Shown: positions 18,367-26,507 of the stretch, piece after piece
How the letters are laid out: every line of letters starts with the position of its first letter
How positions within the stretch are numbered: the first letter of the stretch is position 1
DNA from: Rhizobium sp. 2MFCol3.1
GTDB lineage: Bacteria > Pseudomonadota > Alphaproteobacteria > Rhizobiales > Rhizobiaceae
Direction of reading: 5' to 3'
NCBI RefSeq assembly: GCF_000377565.1
Contig: NZ_KB898369.1
Location: 1-64,000 of the forward strand
Length of the DNA: 64,000 nt
Program-made: the position numbers and the translations under genes
The notes under the pieces: generated by a model
Told to the model about the DNA's origin: nothing
Database searches by the model: none
The model's input: the letters and a program-made list of their open reading frames with translations, nothing else

Positions 18367-18447
18367 GGTCAGAACGGACTTTCGGTTGACGATCTAAAAA
18401 TCACAACGCAACGGAGGTGGTCGATGTTCAACCACTATTTGCGGTGC

Positions 18448-19518
18448 TTACCTGTATCCCGTCATTTCGAGATAACCTACGCCGGTGGTAGAGCCATTAA
18501 ACGAGATAGGACCTTCCCAGTACGGCGTGGATGTAGTCATCCAAGACTGATCGTTTATTGCCTGAGTTTGCACATCGAGTGATTTCGAAGGGATTTCAAT
18601 CCGCCAGGAGACCGGGACCTGCTTCCCATCGACCGTCGTGGTCCGCAGTGGCGTGAGATGAACTTGGTCTGCAGTCAGCGGTGTTGTGCGTCCATCAGGA
18701 GAGATCCAGTTTGCCGAGATATAGCCGTCCTTGTCATCGCGCAGACGAAAAGCCATCAGCTTCTCGCCGCTGGCAAAGTGCAGCGAAAACCAATCCCACC
18801 CGCTCTGGTTTGAAGCCAGTGGTTGCGAGGACCACTCTCTGTCAAGCCACGCATTGCCACTCACCGTGATGGGCTTCCCCGACACCTCGATTGTTCCGGA
18901 GACTTCGTAAAACGGCTGGGAATAGTAGTAGCTCGCTTGCCCGCTTGCCGACTTCACCGAATACCCGCTATCGCCTTGGAGTACCAGTGGGCCGTTCGCT
19001 TTCAGGTCCAAAGCGTAGCTGAAGCTCAGCCCGCTGGCTTTGAGTGAGAGGTTGGCGATAGGATCGGAGGTGGAATTGTCGTCGGCCGACATTGTCCACT
19101 CATCTATCCAGGCGCGGAACGGCGCAGCCTCGACCCCCGCTTGGCCCACGCCGCCACGGCCTAGTCGCTCCCCGACGTATTGGCGTTCGCGGGTCGTGAT
19201 AGCGGCATGTCCGATCCAGATCTGGGGGTCCGCGAAGCCAGCCTTGCTTGCCGGGGCAAGTGCTGATCGGAAAAGCGTCCACTGCGCTCCGTATAGCTTC
19301 CCGTCCTGCCCCTTGAGATTGGCGGTCACGTACCACCATTCGATGCGAAACTCCGGATGTGCTTCATGATCTTTCGGGAAAGTTAGTTCATGGACGCGCT
19401 CTGGAATAGCGAAGCCTTGGGCGTCCGATCCCAATCCGGCAAAGCCTTGCCCTCGCGTTTCTCCCGCTGAACCCATCATGGCGACCACCAAAATCAAAGC
19501 TGCTGATCTACCGTTCAT
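18448..19518 (-). CDS. AttH/CrtC-like lipocalin-type hydrolase, exported
   Basis: A 356-residue protein of the AttH/CrtC (carotenoid 1,2-hydratase-like, lipocalin fold) family. ATG 19518 gives a signal peptide (NGRSAALILVVAMMGSAGET). Family motifs include FPKDHEAHPEFRIEWWYVTA near the N-terminus, AAITTRE, and WLDREWSSQPLASNQSGWDW in the middle. The gene overlaps the 3' end of the permease gene by 11 bases. In the genes sharing this layout AttH acts with the ABC transporter, probably in handling a lipid or lipoprotein at the cell envelope; its own reaction is not known. Confidence 0.85.
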   Translation of the reverse strand: MNGRSAALILVVAMMGSAGETRGQGFAGLGSDAQGFAIPERVHELTFPKDHEAHPEFRIEWWYVTANLKGQDGKLYGAQWTLFRSALAPASKAGFADPQIWIGHAAITTRERQYVGERLGRGGVGQAGVEAAPFRAWIDEWTMSADDNSTSDPIANLSLKASGLSFSYALDLKANGPLVLQGDSGYSVKSASGQASYYYSQPFYEVSGTIEVSGKPITVSGNAWLDREWSSQPLASNQSGWDWFSLHFASGEKLMAFRLRDDKDGYISANWISPDGRTTPLTADQVHLTPLRTTTVDGKQVPVSWRIEIPSKSLDVQTQAINDQSWMTTSTPYWEGPISFNGSTTGVGYLEMTGYR

Positions 19519-21916
19519 TTGCAAAAATCCTAAGCAGGTCGGACGGATTGATCGTTGAAAGACGACGGACAGGAAGAAACACAGAAGCGAGAGCCGCAAG
19601 GAGGGCAATTGCACCGAGCAACAGCCAGTCCATGGGAAACATATACATGGGAAGCCGCCATCCAAAGGCTTCAACATTCACGATCACCAGCAGCACCCAA
19701 GCCAATATCAGACCGACGGGTATCGCTGCGAAAAACGTAGCTAGCCACAGGGCCAGCGTTCGGGCAACCTCATACAAAGCCAAATCACGCCGCCGTACTC
19801 CCATTGCCCAAACTGGCGCCAGTTGGGGAAGTCGGATTCCGGAGAGCGTTAGGAGACTGGAGAACATGGCGAACCCGGCTACCGCCAAGGTAAGGACGTT
19901 CAGCGCACCCGTGATCTTGAAGGTCTGGTCGAAAATCGCTCGCGATTGTCTCTTCAAGGAGGCTTGATCTATAACACCAGTCTCCGGGAGACCGAAGTCC
20001 TCGATCAATTGCCGCTTCAGATCAGCTGATTTTTCAGGATCGACACGCACGCCATATCGGAGTTTGGCGACCTGCGGGTAATGAGCAATCAAAGCGTCAA
20101 TCCCGATAATGACCTGTCCGTTTGGGTTTCCGTAGTCAGAAAACACCCCAACGACTTTTGCATTCCAGCCGCCGGGCATGGTTACTCGGTCACCTATTTT
20201 CGCTGCTCCGCGCCGCCACATCTGCTCGTTGATGAGGGCGCCCTCACCTTGTGCGACCGTGTCCCAAACGTGACCCTGTGATGCGATCAGAGGCCAATGC
20301 TCGCGGTAGGTTGGGTCGTCCGCGACCCCGAAAACCTGAACTTGCTCGCCTGCGACATCGCCGTCCGTGCTCCAGATTGGCAGGACGGAGATCGAGCGTG
20401 AGGCAAGCCAGGCCCTTAGCCTCGCCACCTGGGCTTCATCCTTGGCGGTGACGTAGAGCTCCGCGGCAAGGCGCTGATCGAGCCACGCGTTGAACGTCAG
20501 CCGGAAACTGGAAACCATCGTGCCAACCCCAATGTTAGCCGACAGCGCCAACAAAAGCGCCATAAGGGCCAGCGACAACCCGGGGAGTTGAATTCGCGTG
20601 TCTGCCCAAAACCATTCACTTATGGCGCCGCGTGACAAACGCTGCATGCCGATCAATATGGATGCTAGAACCGAGGGAAGCATCAGTGCTGCTCCCAGCA
20701 ACAGGCATCCAAGCACCGCGAAACCAGCCACCAAGCCCGAAGCCGCCAGCGCCAACGCGCCACCAAGCAACACAAGCATACCCCCAATCCCTGCTTGGAT
20801 GATCAGTCCCCGTGCGGACGCTCGCGCCCAAGCTCTTGGCTGCGCGGCGGCGAGAATAGGAAGTGTCCAGACCCGGTATAGACTTTGACCGGAAGAAATC
20901 GCCATCCCGGCAAGCGCTATCCCCAATCCCGCGAGCCACCACTCTGGGCGGATTGAGAGTGACCCGGAGACATTGGCCCCGTAAAGCCCGCGAAGGGTCG
21001 CCGCGACACCCGGCATCAGGATCGACGCAATCACGTATCCGAGTATGACCCCGATGATGCCGGATGCCAGAGCGATGATCGAAAGCTCAACAATAAGCGT
21101 TACTGTTAGTTGACGGAGCGAAACGCCGAGCGATCGCAGGGTTCTAAATGTGCCACGTCGCTGTTCGAAGGTAAGACCGGTCGCCGAGTAGACAATGAAG
21201 AGACCGACAACAAACGACAGGAAACCGAACGCGGTTAGGTTCAGATGAAAACTGTCGGTCAATCGCGCGACATCCGGTTGCTCGGCCGGTCTGCGAACAA
21301 CAAGCCCAGGCGCGAGCTCATCGAGAGAAATCGCAGCTAGGCGTTCTGTCGGGGCCACAACCAGACGATCGATCTGACCGTGCTTGTCTAGCAACCGATC
21401 TGCGACAGCGATGTCCACGAAGGCTGCGCCCTCCGGCACGTTCTCGCCAATCCGCATGTTCATATCCGTTTTGCCACGGAGCTGTTCAGCTGTGGCCCTG
21501 GACACCAAAAGCTGCCCTCCCGGGTGGAAGAAGCTCGTAAGGTCGGTTCCGCTTTCAATGGTGAGCGGTTGGCTATCTCGGGGCATGGTCAACAGATCTA
21601 TGCCGATCAAGCGGATGCGGGCTGTCCCGAGGCGCGCCATCCCTTCAATAACCGGCGAGACTTTAAGACCGGAGCGCCGAAGCTTTCCATAGATGTCGGT
21701 TGAGATGCCGGTACCATCCTCAGCCACGATCTGCGCTAACCCTGCCTGCTGCAAAACCGAAGCGGCCCGAGCATAACTTGCCCTTGCGTCGGCATTGATC
21801 GCTTGCACACCCGACCACAACGCTGTTGCGAGTGCGATACCCATCACCAGCGTAAGGAGCTGCAGGGGTTTGCGGCGCCAATGCGAAACAAGGGCGGTGA
21901 ACGCTTCAACGCTCAT
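19508..21916 (-). CDS. ABC transporter permease, FtsX/MacB-like (fused, 802 aa)
   Basis: An 802-residue inner membrane protein with a first helix near residues 16-38 (LQLLTLVMGIALATALWSGV), a large periplasmic region, and two FtsX domains: one around residues 220-345 (FLSFVVGLFIVYSATGLTFE and RRGTFRTLRSLGVSLRQL) and one at the C-terminus (AMGVRRRDLALYEVARTLAL). This is the layout of the large LolCE/AttFG-type permeases that pull substrates from the membrane rather than pump through a channel. It overlaps the upstream ATPase gene by four bases (ATGA), so translation is coupled. Confidence 0.88.
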   Translation of the reverse strand: MSVEAFTALVSHWRRKPLQLLTLVMGIALATALWSGVQAINADARASYARAASVLQQAGLAQIVAEDGTGISTDIYGKLRRSGLKVSPVIEGMARLGTARIRLIGIDLLTMPRDSQPLTIESGTDLTSFFHPGGQLLVSRATAEQLRGKTDMNMRIGENVPEGAAFVDIAVADRLLDKHGQIDRLVVAPTERLAAISLDELAPGLVVRRPAEQPDVARLTDSFHLNLTAFGFLSFVVGLFIVYSATGLTFEQRRGTFRTLRSLGVSLRQLTVTLIVELSIIALASGIIGVILGYVIASILMPGVAATLRGLYGANVSGSLSIRPEWWLAGLGIALAGMAISSGQSLYRVWTLPILAAAQPRAWARASARGLIIQAGIGGMLVLLGGALALAASGLVAGFAVLGCLLLGAALMLPSVLASILIGMQRLSRGAISEWFWADTRIQLPGLSLALMALLLALSANIGVGTMVSSFRLTFNAWLDQRLAAELYVTAKDEAQVARLRAWLASRSISVLPIWSTDGDVAGEQVQVFGVADDPTYREHWPLIASQGHVWDTVAQGEGALINEQMWRRGAAKIGDRVTMPGGWNAKVVGVFSDYGNPNGQVIIGIDALIAHYPQVAKLRYGVRVDPEKSADLKRQLIEDFGLPETGVIDQASLKRQSRAIFDQTFKITGALNVLTLAVAGFAMFSSLLTLSGIRLPQLAPVWAMGVRRRDLALYEVARTLALWLATFFAAIPVGLILAWVLLVIVNVEAFGWRLPMYMFPMDWLLLGAIALLAALASVFLPVRRLSTINPSDLLRIFANER

Positions 21917-22572
21917 TCGACAATCTTCCCATCACGAAGGAGTACGGTTCGATCCAGTCGAGCCGCTAAGCGGGTTGAGTGCGTAACAAGCAGCAGCGCC
22001 GCTCCCGTGCTTCTCGCCAGATCAAGCATCAAATCAAGTACGGCGTCACCGGTTTGTTCGTCCAGATTCCCGGTCGGTTCATCGGCGAGGATGAGCCGAG
22101 GCTTGGCAGCGAGGGTTCGACCTATCGCGACGCGCTGTTGTTGCCCTCCAGATAGCTGTTCTGGATACCTCGCGGTGTACTGCTCCAATCCCAAAGCCTG
22201 GATCAGCGTCGTTTCCCAGGTGCTGTCTTGTCGCTTCGCCAATTTCGCATGGAAGGAAATATTGGCCGCGACCGTCAACGACGGAATGAGATTGAACTGC
22301 TGGAACACAAGGCCGACTTTGTTTCTTCGATATCGAGCCCGTTGTTCTTCGGAGAACTGGCTCAGATCGTCGCCGTCAATGACAACAGAGCCACTGTCTG
22401 CCCGATCGAGGCACCCAGCCAGGTGAAGGAGCGTGCTTTTGCCGCTTCCAGACTCTCCTGTAAGAGCGACGCTCTCGCGGGCCGATACGCTCAGATCGAT
22501 TCCTCTCAGGATCTCAATCGATCCCTGCGTGGATGTGTATGATTTGCGAACGGCGTCGAAGGTGAGGATCAT
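21913..22572 (-). CDS. ABC transporter ATP-binding protein (LolD/MacB-like)
   Basis: A 219-residue ATPase. Walker A GESGSGKST (39-47), Q-loop in FQQFNLIPSLT, signature LSGGQQQRVAIGR, Walker B LILADEPTGNLDE and the H-switch LVTHS are all intact. LolD-type subunits energise FtsX-like permeases, and this one is followed by such a permease and AttH. I start at ATG 22572; the open frame continues upstream without homology. An EcfG-type promoter at 22755-22779 predicts a leader of about 175 bases. Confidence 0.9.
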   Translation of the reverse strand: MILTFDAVRKSYTSTQGSIEILRGIDLSVSARESVALTGESGSGKSTLLHLAGCLDRADSGSVVIDGDDLSQFSEEQRARYRRNKVGLVFQQFNLIPSLTVAANISFHAKLAKRQDSTWETTLIQALGLEQYTARYPEQLSGGQQQRVAIGRTLAAKPRLILADEPTGNLDEQTGDAVLDLMLDLARSTGAALLLVTHSTRLAARLDRTVLLRDGKIVE

Positions 22573-22877
22573 TGTTCGCTCTGGCCCACTTTCAAGGAGA
22601 AGTCGATTTGAATGACCTATGCAGGAAGCGGCATTCGCACAAGGGCCGCAACAGGTTGATTTCAGGGCCCGCTCGCCTAGCTCCCCGAGGGCCGGTCTGA
22701 ACGACTTGCGAGGCTCACGCGGGAGGCGGCCATGAGCATGTCGTGGTAGTCTCAAACATCTGCGACCCCTCGGAGTTCCAAGGCCGTTGCTCTCAGGCCC
22801 GTCCATATCCAGCCACTTGAAAACAATCACTCGCATGCGCACATGAACATTAGAAGAACGTGATCAGGAGCTATTTT
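22573..22877. other. intergenic region between divergent genes
   Basis: Contains the EcfG-type promoter for the ABC operon (22755-22779) and the ribosome site of the small gene at 22878. Nothing else recognised. Confidence 0.4.
22755..22779 (-). promoter_or_regulatory. EcfG-type promoter for the ABC/AttH operon
   Basis: Minus strand GGAAC (22779-22775), N16, TGTT (22758-22755). It lies about 180 bases before the ATPase start codon, so the mRNA leader is long. Confidence 0.55.
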
Positions 22878-23117
22878 ATGGTCAAAGGTGGATCCATTTC
22901 GAAAACTGCTATCGACAACTTGGGTGCCATTGCGAGATTTCGCCGTCAGCACCGGTCAAATCGGGGCTGGCTTGTTGGCAACAAGCGTATCCCGTCAGCC
23001 TCCATTGCTACACTTGAGCAGAGATCCCTCCTACGCGAGGTTGCGTTCAACGGCGAACCAACGCTCATTTTGACCGAAGACGGGAAGCGGATTCTTGAAG
23101 AACGGTCGCGTGGATAG
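22878..23117 (+). CDS. small conserved hypothetical protein
   Basis: ATG 22878 with AGGAG 8 bases upstream gives a 79-residue protein. It reads like a small winged-helix domain: helix (SKTAIDNLGAIARFRRQHRS), turn, ASIATLEQRSLLREVAFNGE and a C-terminal TLILTEDGKRILEE that resembles the 'TxxGxxxL' end of wHTH proteins. There is no clear DNA-binding assignment. No neighbour in the same transcript. Confidence 0.6.
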   Translation: MVKGGSISKTAIDNLGAIARFRRQHRSNRGWLVGNKRIPSASIATLEQRSLLREVAFNGEPTLILTEDGKRILEERSRG

Positions 23118-23559
23118 AGAAGGACGCGTTTGACGACATGGTGAAGGTGTAGCCGCGTAGACATTGCATAGCACCAAAAAGCTCGAGCCGTAGCGCTCTT
23201 TGACCGATCAAAACCAGATGGCGATGCCACGCTCTTTATCAGTGGAATTGCGATTGGATTGCGCTGCAATTTTGAAATCCTGGACTGGCCTCACGTACGG
23301 CCTCGGTGTTTGGAAGGTTACGGCTGAGCCAAAACAGAGACTGACTAAAACGATGACGGTTTACGCATGGTGGGCTTGGAGGGCGCGGCGGTTGTCGGCG
23401 CCGGTCATGCCAGAGTCTCTTGGGCAGAAGATCTACACGTCTTAGGCGAAACCGTCCCCAGCACGACAAAGGCGAAGGGCGCTGGCACCTTGTTTCACGC
23501 ATGTGCATAGGGCGGCCTTTTCCCTCACCTCGACAGCACCCTACGCCCGATTTTACGCA
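23118..23559. other. non-coding stretch
   Basis: No convincing coding frame. Located between the small gene at 22878 and the terminator of the predicted sRNA. Confidence 0.4.
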
Positions 23560-23657
23560 AAAGAAAAGCCCACGACGTGGAGGCGTGGGCTTTTCAGATC
23601 TCTGCTGTTGAGGGGCTAGCAGAGTGAACAGATCCCCGAGTTCAACAGGTCTATTCG
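23560..23657 (-). ncRNA. candidate EcfG-dependent small RNA (~95 nt)
   Basis: A stress-type promoter (23665-23689, minus strand) points into a region without a coding frame that ends 100 bases later at a textbook Rho-independent terminator (23594-23564, followed by U-rich sequence). The predicted transcript starts at about 23657. Its 5' half folds well: CTGTTGA (23648-23642) pairs with TCAACAG (23611-23605), extended after a 4-base bulge by GGGG (23637-23634) with CCCC (23615-23612). A 10-base linker CAGAGATCTG can make a mini-hairpin. The terminator loop contains CCUCC, an anti-Shine-Dalgarno motif typical of rhizobial and other alphaproteobacterial sRNA loops. This suggests an sRNA that blocks ribosome binding on target mRNAs during stress. 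I cannot match it to a named family from memory. Confidence 0.6.
23564..23594 (-). terminator. Rho-independent terminator of the candidate sRNA
   Basis: Perfect 11-bp stem AAAAGCCCACG/CGTGGGCTTTT with a 9-base loop. On the minus strand it is followed by CTTTTC-type U-rich sequence, so termination is strongest in that direction. No coding gene ends here. Confidence 0.85.
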
Positions 23658-23664
23658 ACTTGTT

Positions 23665-23689
23665 AACTCAGTTCTCGGTCGAAGGTTCC
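23665..23689 (-). promoter_or_regulatory. EcfG-type promoter for the candidate sRNA
   Basis: Minus strand GGAAC (23689-23685), N16, AGTT (23668-23665). There is no coding gene downstream before the terminator at 23594-23564. Confidence 0.65.
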
Positions 23690-23856
23690 CGACAGACGAG
23701 AGTTTTCCTTCGCACGCAAGACGGCTCCAGACATGGCTAACGAAAAGTAAAAAGCTTAAGGGGCGTCGAGGTAGCCAAACGAAAATACCCTGCCGTTGGG
23801 CGAATTGCCAGCCAAGGTTATCAGTCGTGCATCAGCTTTCCACACACAGAGTATGG
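23690..23856. other. short intergenic stretch
   Basis: Between the sRNA promoter and the 3' end of the small gene at 23857. Nothing recognised. Confidence 0.3.
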
Positions 23857-24117
23857 TCAATGGAGCATGGGTCCGACTGGGTGGTGCGGGTGGCGGCAAA
23901 GAAAAGCAGTGAGGTGGCCAAGGGCTCGAAGAACAACACTCTCGGCGAGAACGATGTCCTGCTCAGTAAGATCGTTTGCAGTCGCCATCATCACCATGCT
24001 GACAGAGTACAGGATCATTCCCAGCGCATCATCCGCGTCGTCCATTGCCAGCTTCGCATTCCGCTGCAATGCTGTGGCCAGCAGCTCGATCGTTGCCTGT
24101 CGCTCGGATATCGTCAT
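23857..24117 (-). CDS. small helical protein, paralogue of the protein at 41492
   Basis: An 86-residue helical protein (ATG 24117, AGGTAG ribosome site). It ends HPHHPVGPMLH. The protein encoded at 41492-41779 ends HPHLLAGPTLH and shares the helix patterns 'LLATALxxNAxLAMDDxDDALGMIhxSV' and 'DIVLAExVVLRALxxLxxF' in equivalent positions. The two are therefore paralogues of an unnamed family. Function unknown. Confidence 0.7.
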   Translation of the reverse strand: MTISERQATIELLATALQRNAKLAMDDADDALGMILYSVSMVMMATANDLTEQDIVLAESVVLRALGHLTAFLCRHPHHPVGPMLH

Positions 24118-24326
24118 CTACCTGATGTCTGCCGTTGACGCTTTCATGAGGGCTCTGATCATTTGCCAGAGGCTAACGCTTAAACTCCGTCAAAGCTGCC
24201 CGATTGCGGTCATGCGTACGATCTCCGACATTGCCATAGTCAGATCATTAAATCGCTGCTTCGGATGGCGGCCGCAAGACAGCCAGGGCCGATTTTTTTC
24301 TTCCAGCAAGGAGAGTGGAAGCCCCT
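24118..24326. other. short intergenic stretch
   Basis: No gene, terminator or promoter pattern recognised. Confidence 0.3.
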
Positions 24327-25271
24327 TCATCCAGGAGACGCAGACGCGCCAGCCCTCGCCTTTCGTGCTCCGAATGTAGCCTCCGCTATAAGAGCGAGCG
24401 GAAGGCCAATAAAAAACGGGATGAAAAAGTAGATTACGCGGAATGCGACTAGCGAACCGATTGACGCCTGATCGCCCATCACGTGGCGCACCGTCGCCTC
24501 AAGGACGCCCAAGCCTCCGGGCGCATGCGTAACAAGGATAGCCACGTTCGCCATGGAAAAGGCTGTCGCCGCTTTCAGGAAAGTCACATCCGAACCGACC
24601 GCCATTACGTCCCTCAAGCAGGCAGACACAAACGCGAAATTCACAGTCCCTACGATGAGCTGCGCGACGGCAAGCCGAAGAGTTGGCATCTGAAACGTCC
24701 AAGATCGAATTCGAAGAGGCGTTCGGACGAAGGCAGCCAACCCAAGGTAGGCCACACTAAACGCAACGCAGGCGACACCAGCTGCTGTCACAGTGCCCTC
24801 ACTAAGTCTCAGGACCTTGGCAGCGTCGGAAGGATTTAGGATCATAACGATGCCACATAGGGTCCCTAAACCGATGCCAACGGTCACGCCCGACAATAAC
24901 ACGATCTTCGCAACATCTTCGGCACTCAGCCCCCAATGGGCGTAATACCGGTATCTCAATGCGCCGCTGCTTAGCCCAGCCAGCCCAACGCTTTGACCGA
25001 TCGATAGTGCGATGAACGAAGCAAGTGAGATCTTCGGATAGGCGAGATCGTTCTTCACGTATCGAACTCCAACCCAATCGAAGCCGGTAAGACAAAAGTA
25101 GGAACAAAAAGCAAAGACTAGTGCAGTGGCCAGATTTCGGGCAGGAATCTCTTTCACAGATCCGATGACGTCGCTTAGCGAATATTCTCGGAAGGTGTGA
25201 TAAAGGAGATAGCCTGCGGCACCGAAGCCTACAATGAGCACGCTATATGTGAGAACTCGTTTTGCGGTCAT
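24327..25271 (-). CDS. YbhN/UPF0104-type membrane protein (LPG synthase TM domain)
   Basis: A 314-residue polytopic membrane protein with about eight hydrophobic segments. It has the flippase/synthase-like motifs of the UPF0104 (lysylphosphatidylglycerol synthase transmembrane) family: LSIGQSVGLAGLSSGALRYR in the middle and FSMANVAILVTHAPGGLGVLE towards the C-terminus. Members include MprF's N-terminal half and YbhN, thought to move or bind lipids; the catalytic GNAT-like domain of MprF is absent. It lies 35 bases after a DUF2934 gene on the same strand and so is probably driven by the EcfG promoter upstream of that gene. Confidence 0.88.
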   Translation of the reverse strand: MTAKRVLTYSVLIVGFGAAGYLLYHTFREYSLSDVIGSVKEIPARNLATALVFAFCSYFCLTGFDWVGVRYVKNDLAYPKISLASFIALSIGQSVGLAGLSSGALRYRYYAHWGLSAEDVAKIVLLSGVTVGIGLGTLCGIVMILNPSDAAKVLRLSEGTVTAAGVACVAFSVAYLGLAAFVRTPLRIRSWTFQMPTLRLAVAQLIVGTVNFAFVSACLRDVMAVGSDVTFLKAATAFSMANVAILVTHAPGGLGVLEATVRHVMGDQASIGSLVAFRVIYFFIPFFIGLPLALIAEATFGARKARAGASASPG

Positions 25272-25306
25272 TGGCGCTCTCTGCCGGCCCTAAGCCAGAT
25301 GATTTC

Positions 25307-25660
25307 TTAGCTCTGCTCTCGAACACCTGGAGTGGCTTCCCGTTGATCTGCATCTTCAAGATCACTGGCAACCAAGAAGGTGTCGGTATGCTGGCGCGCT
25401 GCCTCGCGCAAGGCGGCGAGGTTCGGCACGTCGTCGCCATGAAGAGGACCGTTATCATTCATTATTTCATGCTCGGCCTGCCGCCAGTGGTCCTCGTGAC
25501 GGCCATCTAAGCTGCCTTCGGATTCCCAGATTTCGTAGGCGCGCGAACGAATGCGTTCGATCTTTTCCTCGTCCGTCTCTCCACTGACTTCTGACGTGGC
25601 GGATATAAAGTCTTCTACGGTTGGTGTGACACCTTGAGTTCGGGTTGTTCGCTCAGCCAT
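25307..25660 (-). CDS. DUF2934 family protein
   Basis: ATG 25660 with GGAG 8-11 bases upstream; 117 residues. The DUF2934 core is seen as EKIERIRSRAYEIWESEG followed by HEDHWRQAEHEI. The N-terminus and C-terminal third are polar. Function unknown, but this small helical domain is frequent in rhizobial stress regulons and occurs again fused to a receiver domain at 32541. First gene of a two-gene operon with the YbhN-like gene. Confidence 0.85.
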   Translation of the reverse strand: MAERTTRTQGVTPTVEDFISATSEVSGETDEEKIERIRSRAYEIWESEGSLDGRHEDHWRQAEHEIMNDNGPLHGDDVPNLAALREAARQHTDTFLVASDLEDADQREATPGVREQS

Positions 25661-25688
25661 GATAATCTCCGAAACGATTTCGACGAGA

Positions 25689-25713
25689 AACGCCATGATG
25701 GAAGCGAGGTTCC
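25689..25713 (-). promoter_or_regulatory. EcfG-type promoter (perfect consensus)
   Basis: Minus strand GGAAC (25713-25709), N16, CGTT (25692-25689), 29 bases before the DUF2934 start codon. Confidence 0.75.
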
Positions 25714-25961
25714 ACCATCGATGGCGGAAAACGGGGATGAAGACCCGCAATATAGTGCCCCTCAGTCTCGCAGGCGCCATTAGGGCGAGAGTTCGCCCGG
25801 TTCAAACTGCCAGCGACGTCTTCACCGCCACATTCGTGAGGCGTCTTAAAGGTTCGAGGTGAGTGCTTAGACGACGCTCCAGGCGAGCGATCCGCCAGGC
25901 GCAGGCCGGTTACGATCGAAGTCCCATGTGCATTCGTCCGGCCGAAACTGGGATCAGTCGC
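25714..25961. other. intergenic region between divergent stress promoters
   Basis: About 250 bases between the leftward promoter of the DUF2934 gene and the rightward promoter of the KGG gene. No coding frame recognised. Confidence 0.35.
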
Positions 25962-25986
25962 GGAACAAGGTCGAGATGACGAAGTT
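25962..25986 (+). promoter_or_regulatory. EcfG-type promoter
   Basis: GGAAC at 25962-25966, N16, AGTT at 25983-25986, 46 bases before the ATG of the KGG-type gene. Confidence 0.7.
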
Positions 25987-26031
25987 TGAAGAAAGGGACC
26001 ATGAAGGTCTCGAACAAACGGAGGAAACACT

Positions 26032-26226
26032 ATGGCAAATCAAGGCGGATCGCATGAGCAGCACGTGAAGGCTGGTCAGAGCAAGTCGAGTTCGAAGCAG
26101 GCTTCTTCTGGCAAGTCCTCGACGGCTAAGTCAGCGTCTTCCGACGGCAAGTCTGCTGGCAAGCAGGGCGGGTCGCATGAGCAGCACGTCAAGGCGGGCC
26201 AGCAAAGCCATAAGAACAGCCATTAA
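26032..26226 (+). CDS. KGG-type stress-induced hydrophilic protein
   Basis: A 64-residue extremely hydrophilic protein rich in Ser, Lys, Gly, Gln and His. The motif GGSHEQHVKAGQ occurs twice (residues 5-16 and 46-57), separated by a Ser/Lys-rich linker. This is the layout of the KGG-repeat stress proteins (GsiB-like), which protect cells during desiccation or osmotic stress. It has its own EcfG promoter and a strong terminator immediately after the stop, so it forms a single-gene unit. Confidence 0.85.
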   Translation: MANQGGSHEQHVKAGQSKSSSKQASSGKSSTAKSASSDGKSAGKQGGSHEQHVKAGQQSHKNSH

Positions 26227-26230
26227 AACT

Positions 26231-26256
26231 AAGGCCCGCGCCAACCCGCGGGCCTT
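26231..26256 (+). terminator. Rho-independent terminator of the KGG gene
   Basis: AAGGCCCGCG (26231-26240) pairs with CGCGGGCCTT (26247-26256), 6-base loop. It starts 4 bases after the TAA. Confidence 0.8.
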
Positions 26257-26276
26257 ATACATTTAAGGCGATAGGC

Positions 26277-26507
26277 ATGCGGTATTTCTTAAACATCCGA
26301 GACGGCGAAGACCTGCTTGTTGATCCGGACGGATCTGAGTTCGAAACCGTCGAACTTGCGATCGAAGAAGCTAAAGCGAGCGCCAGGGATTTGATGGCAG
26401 AGAAACTTCGCGCCGGCGAGCCTATCAACGGTCAGAGTTTTGAGATCAGCGACGCTCACGGCACCGTCGTTGCTACTGTCAAATTCAGGGACGTGCTCCC
26501 TTTGTGA
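26277..26507 (+). CDS. DUF6894 family protein
   Basis: A 76-residue alpha/beta protein with the pattern MRYFLNIRDGEDLLVDPDGS, helix TVELAIEEAKASARDLMAEK, and C-terminal strands SFEISDAHGTVVATVKF. It is the second DUF6894 protein of the window (first at 15257). GGCGATAGGC-type ribosome site only weak. Its last 23 bases overlap the 3' end of the Crp-like gene on the other strand. Confidence 0.8.
   Translation: MRYFLNIRDGEDLLVDPDGSEFETVELAIEEAKASARDLMAEKLRAGEPINGQSFEISDAHGTVVATVKFRDVLPL

Noticed and set aside
19548-22426. Long plus-strand frames inside the ABC/AttH genes
   Set aside because: They are antisense shadows of strongly conserved genes on the minus strand (ATPase motifs, FtsX domain).
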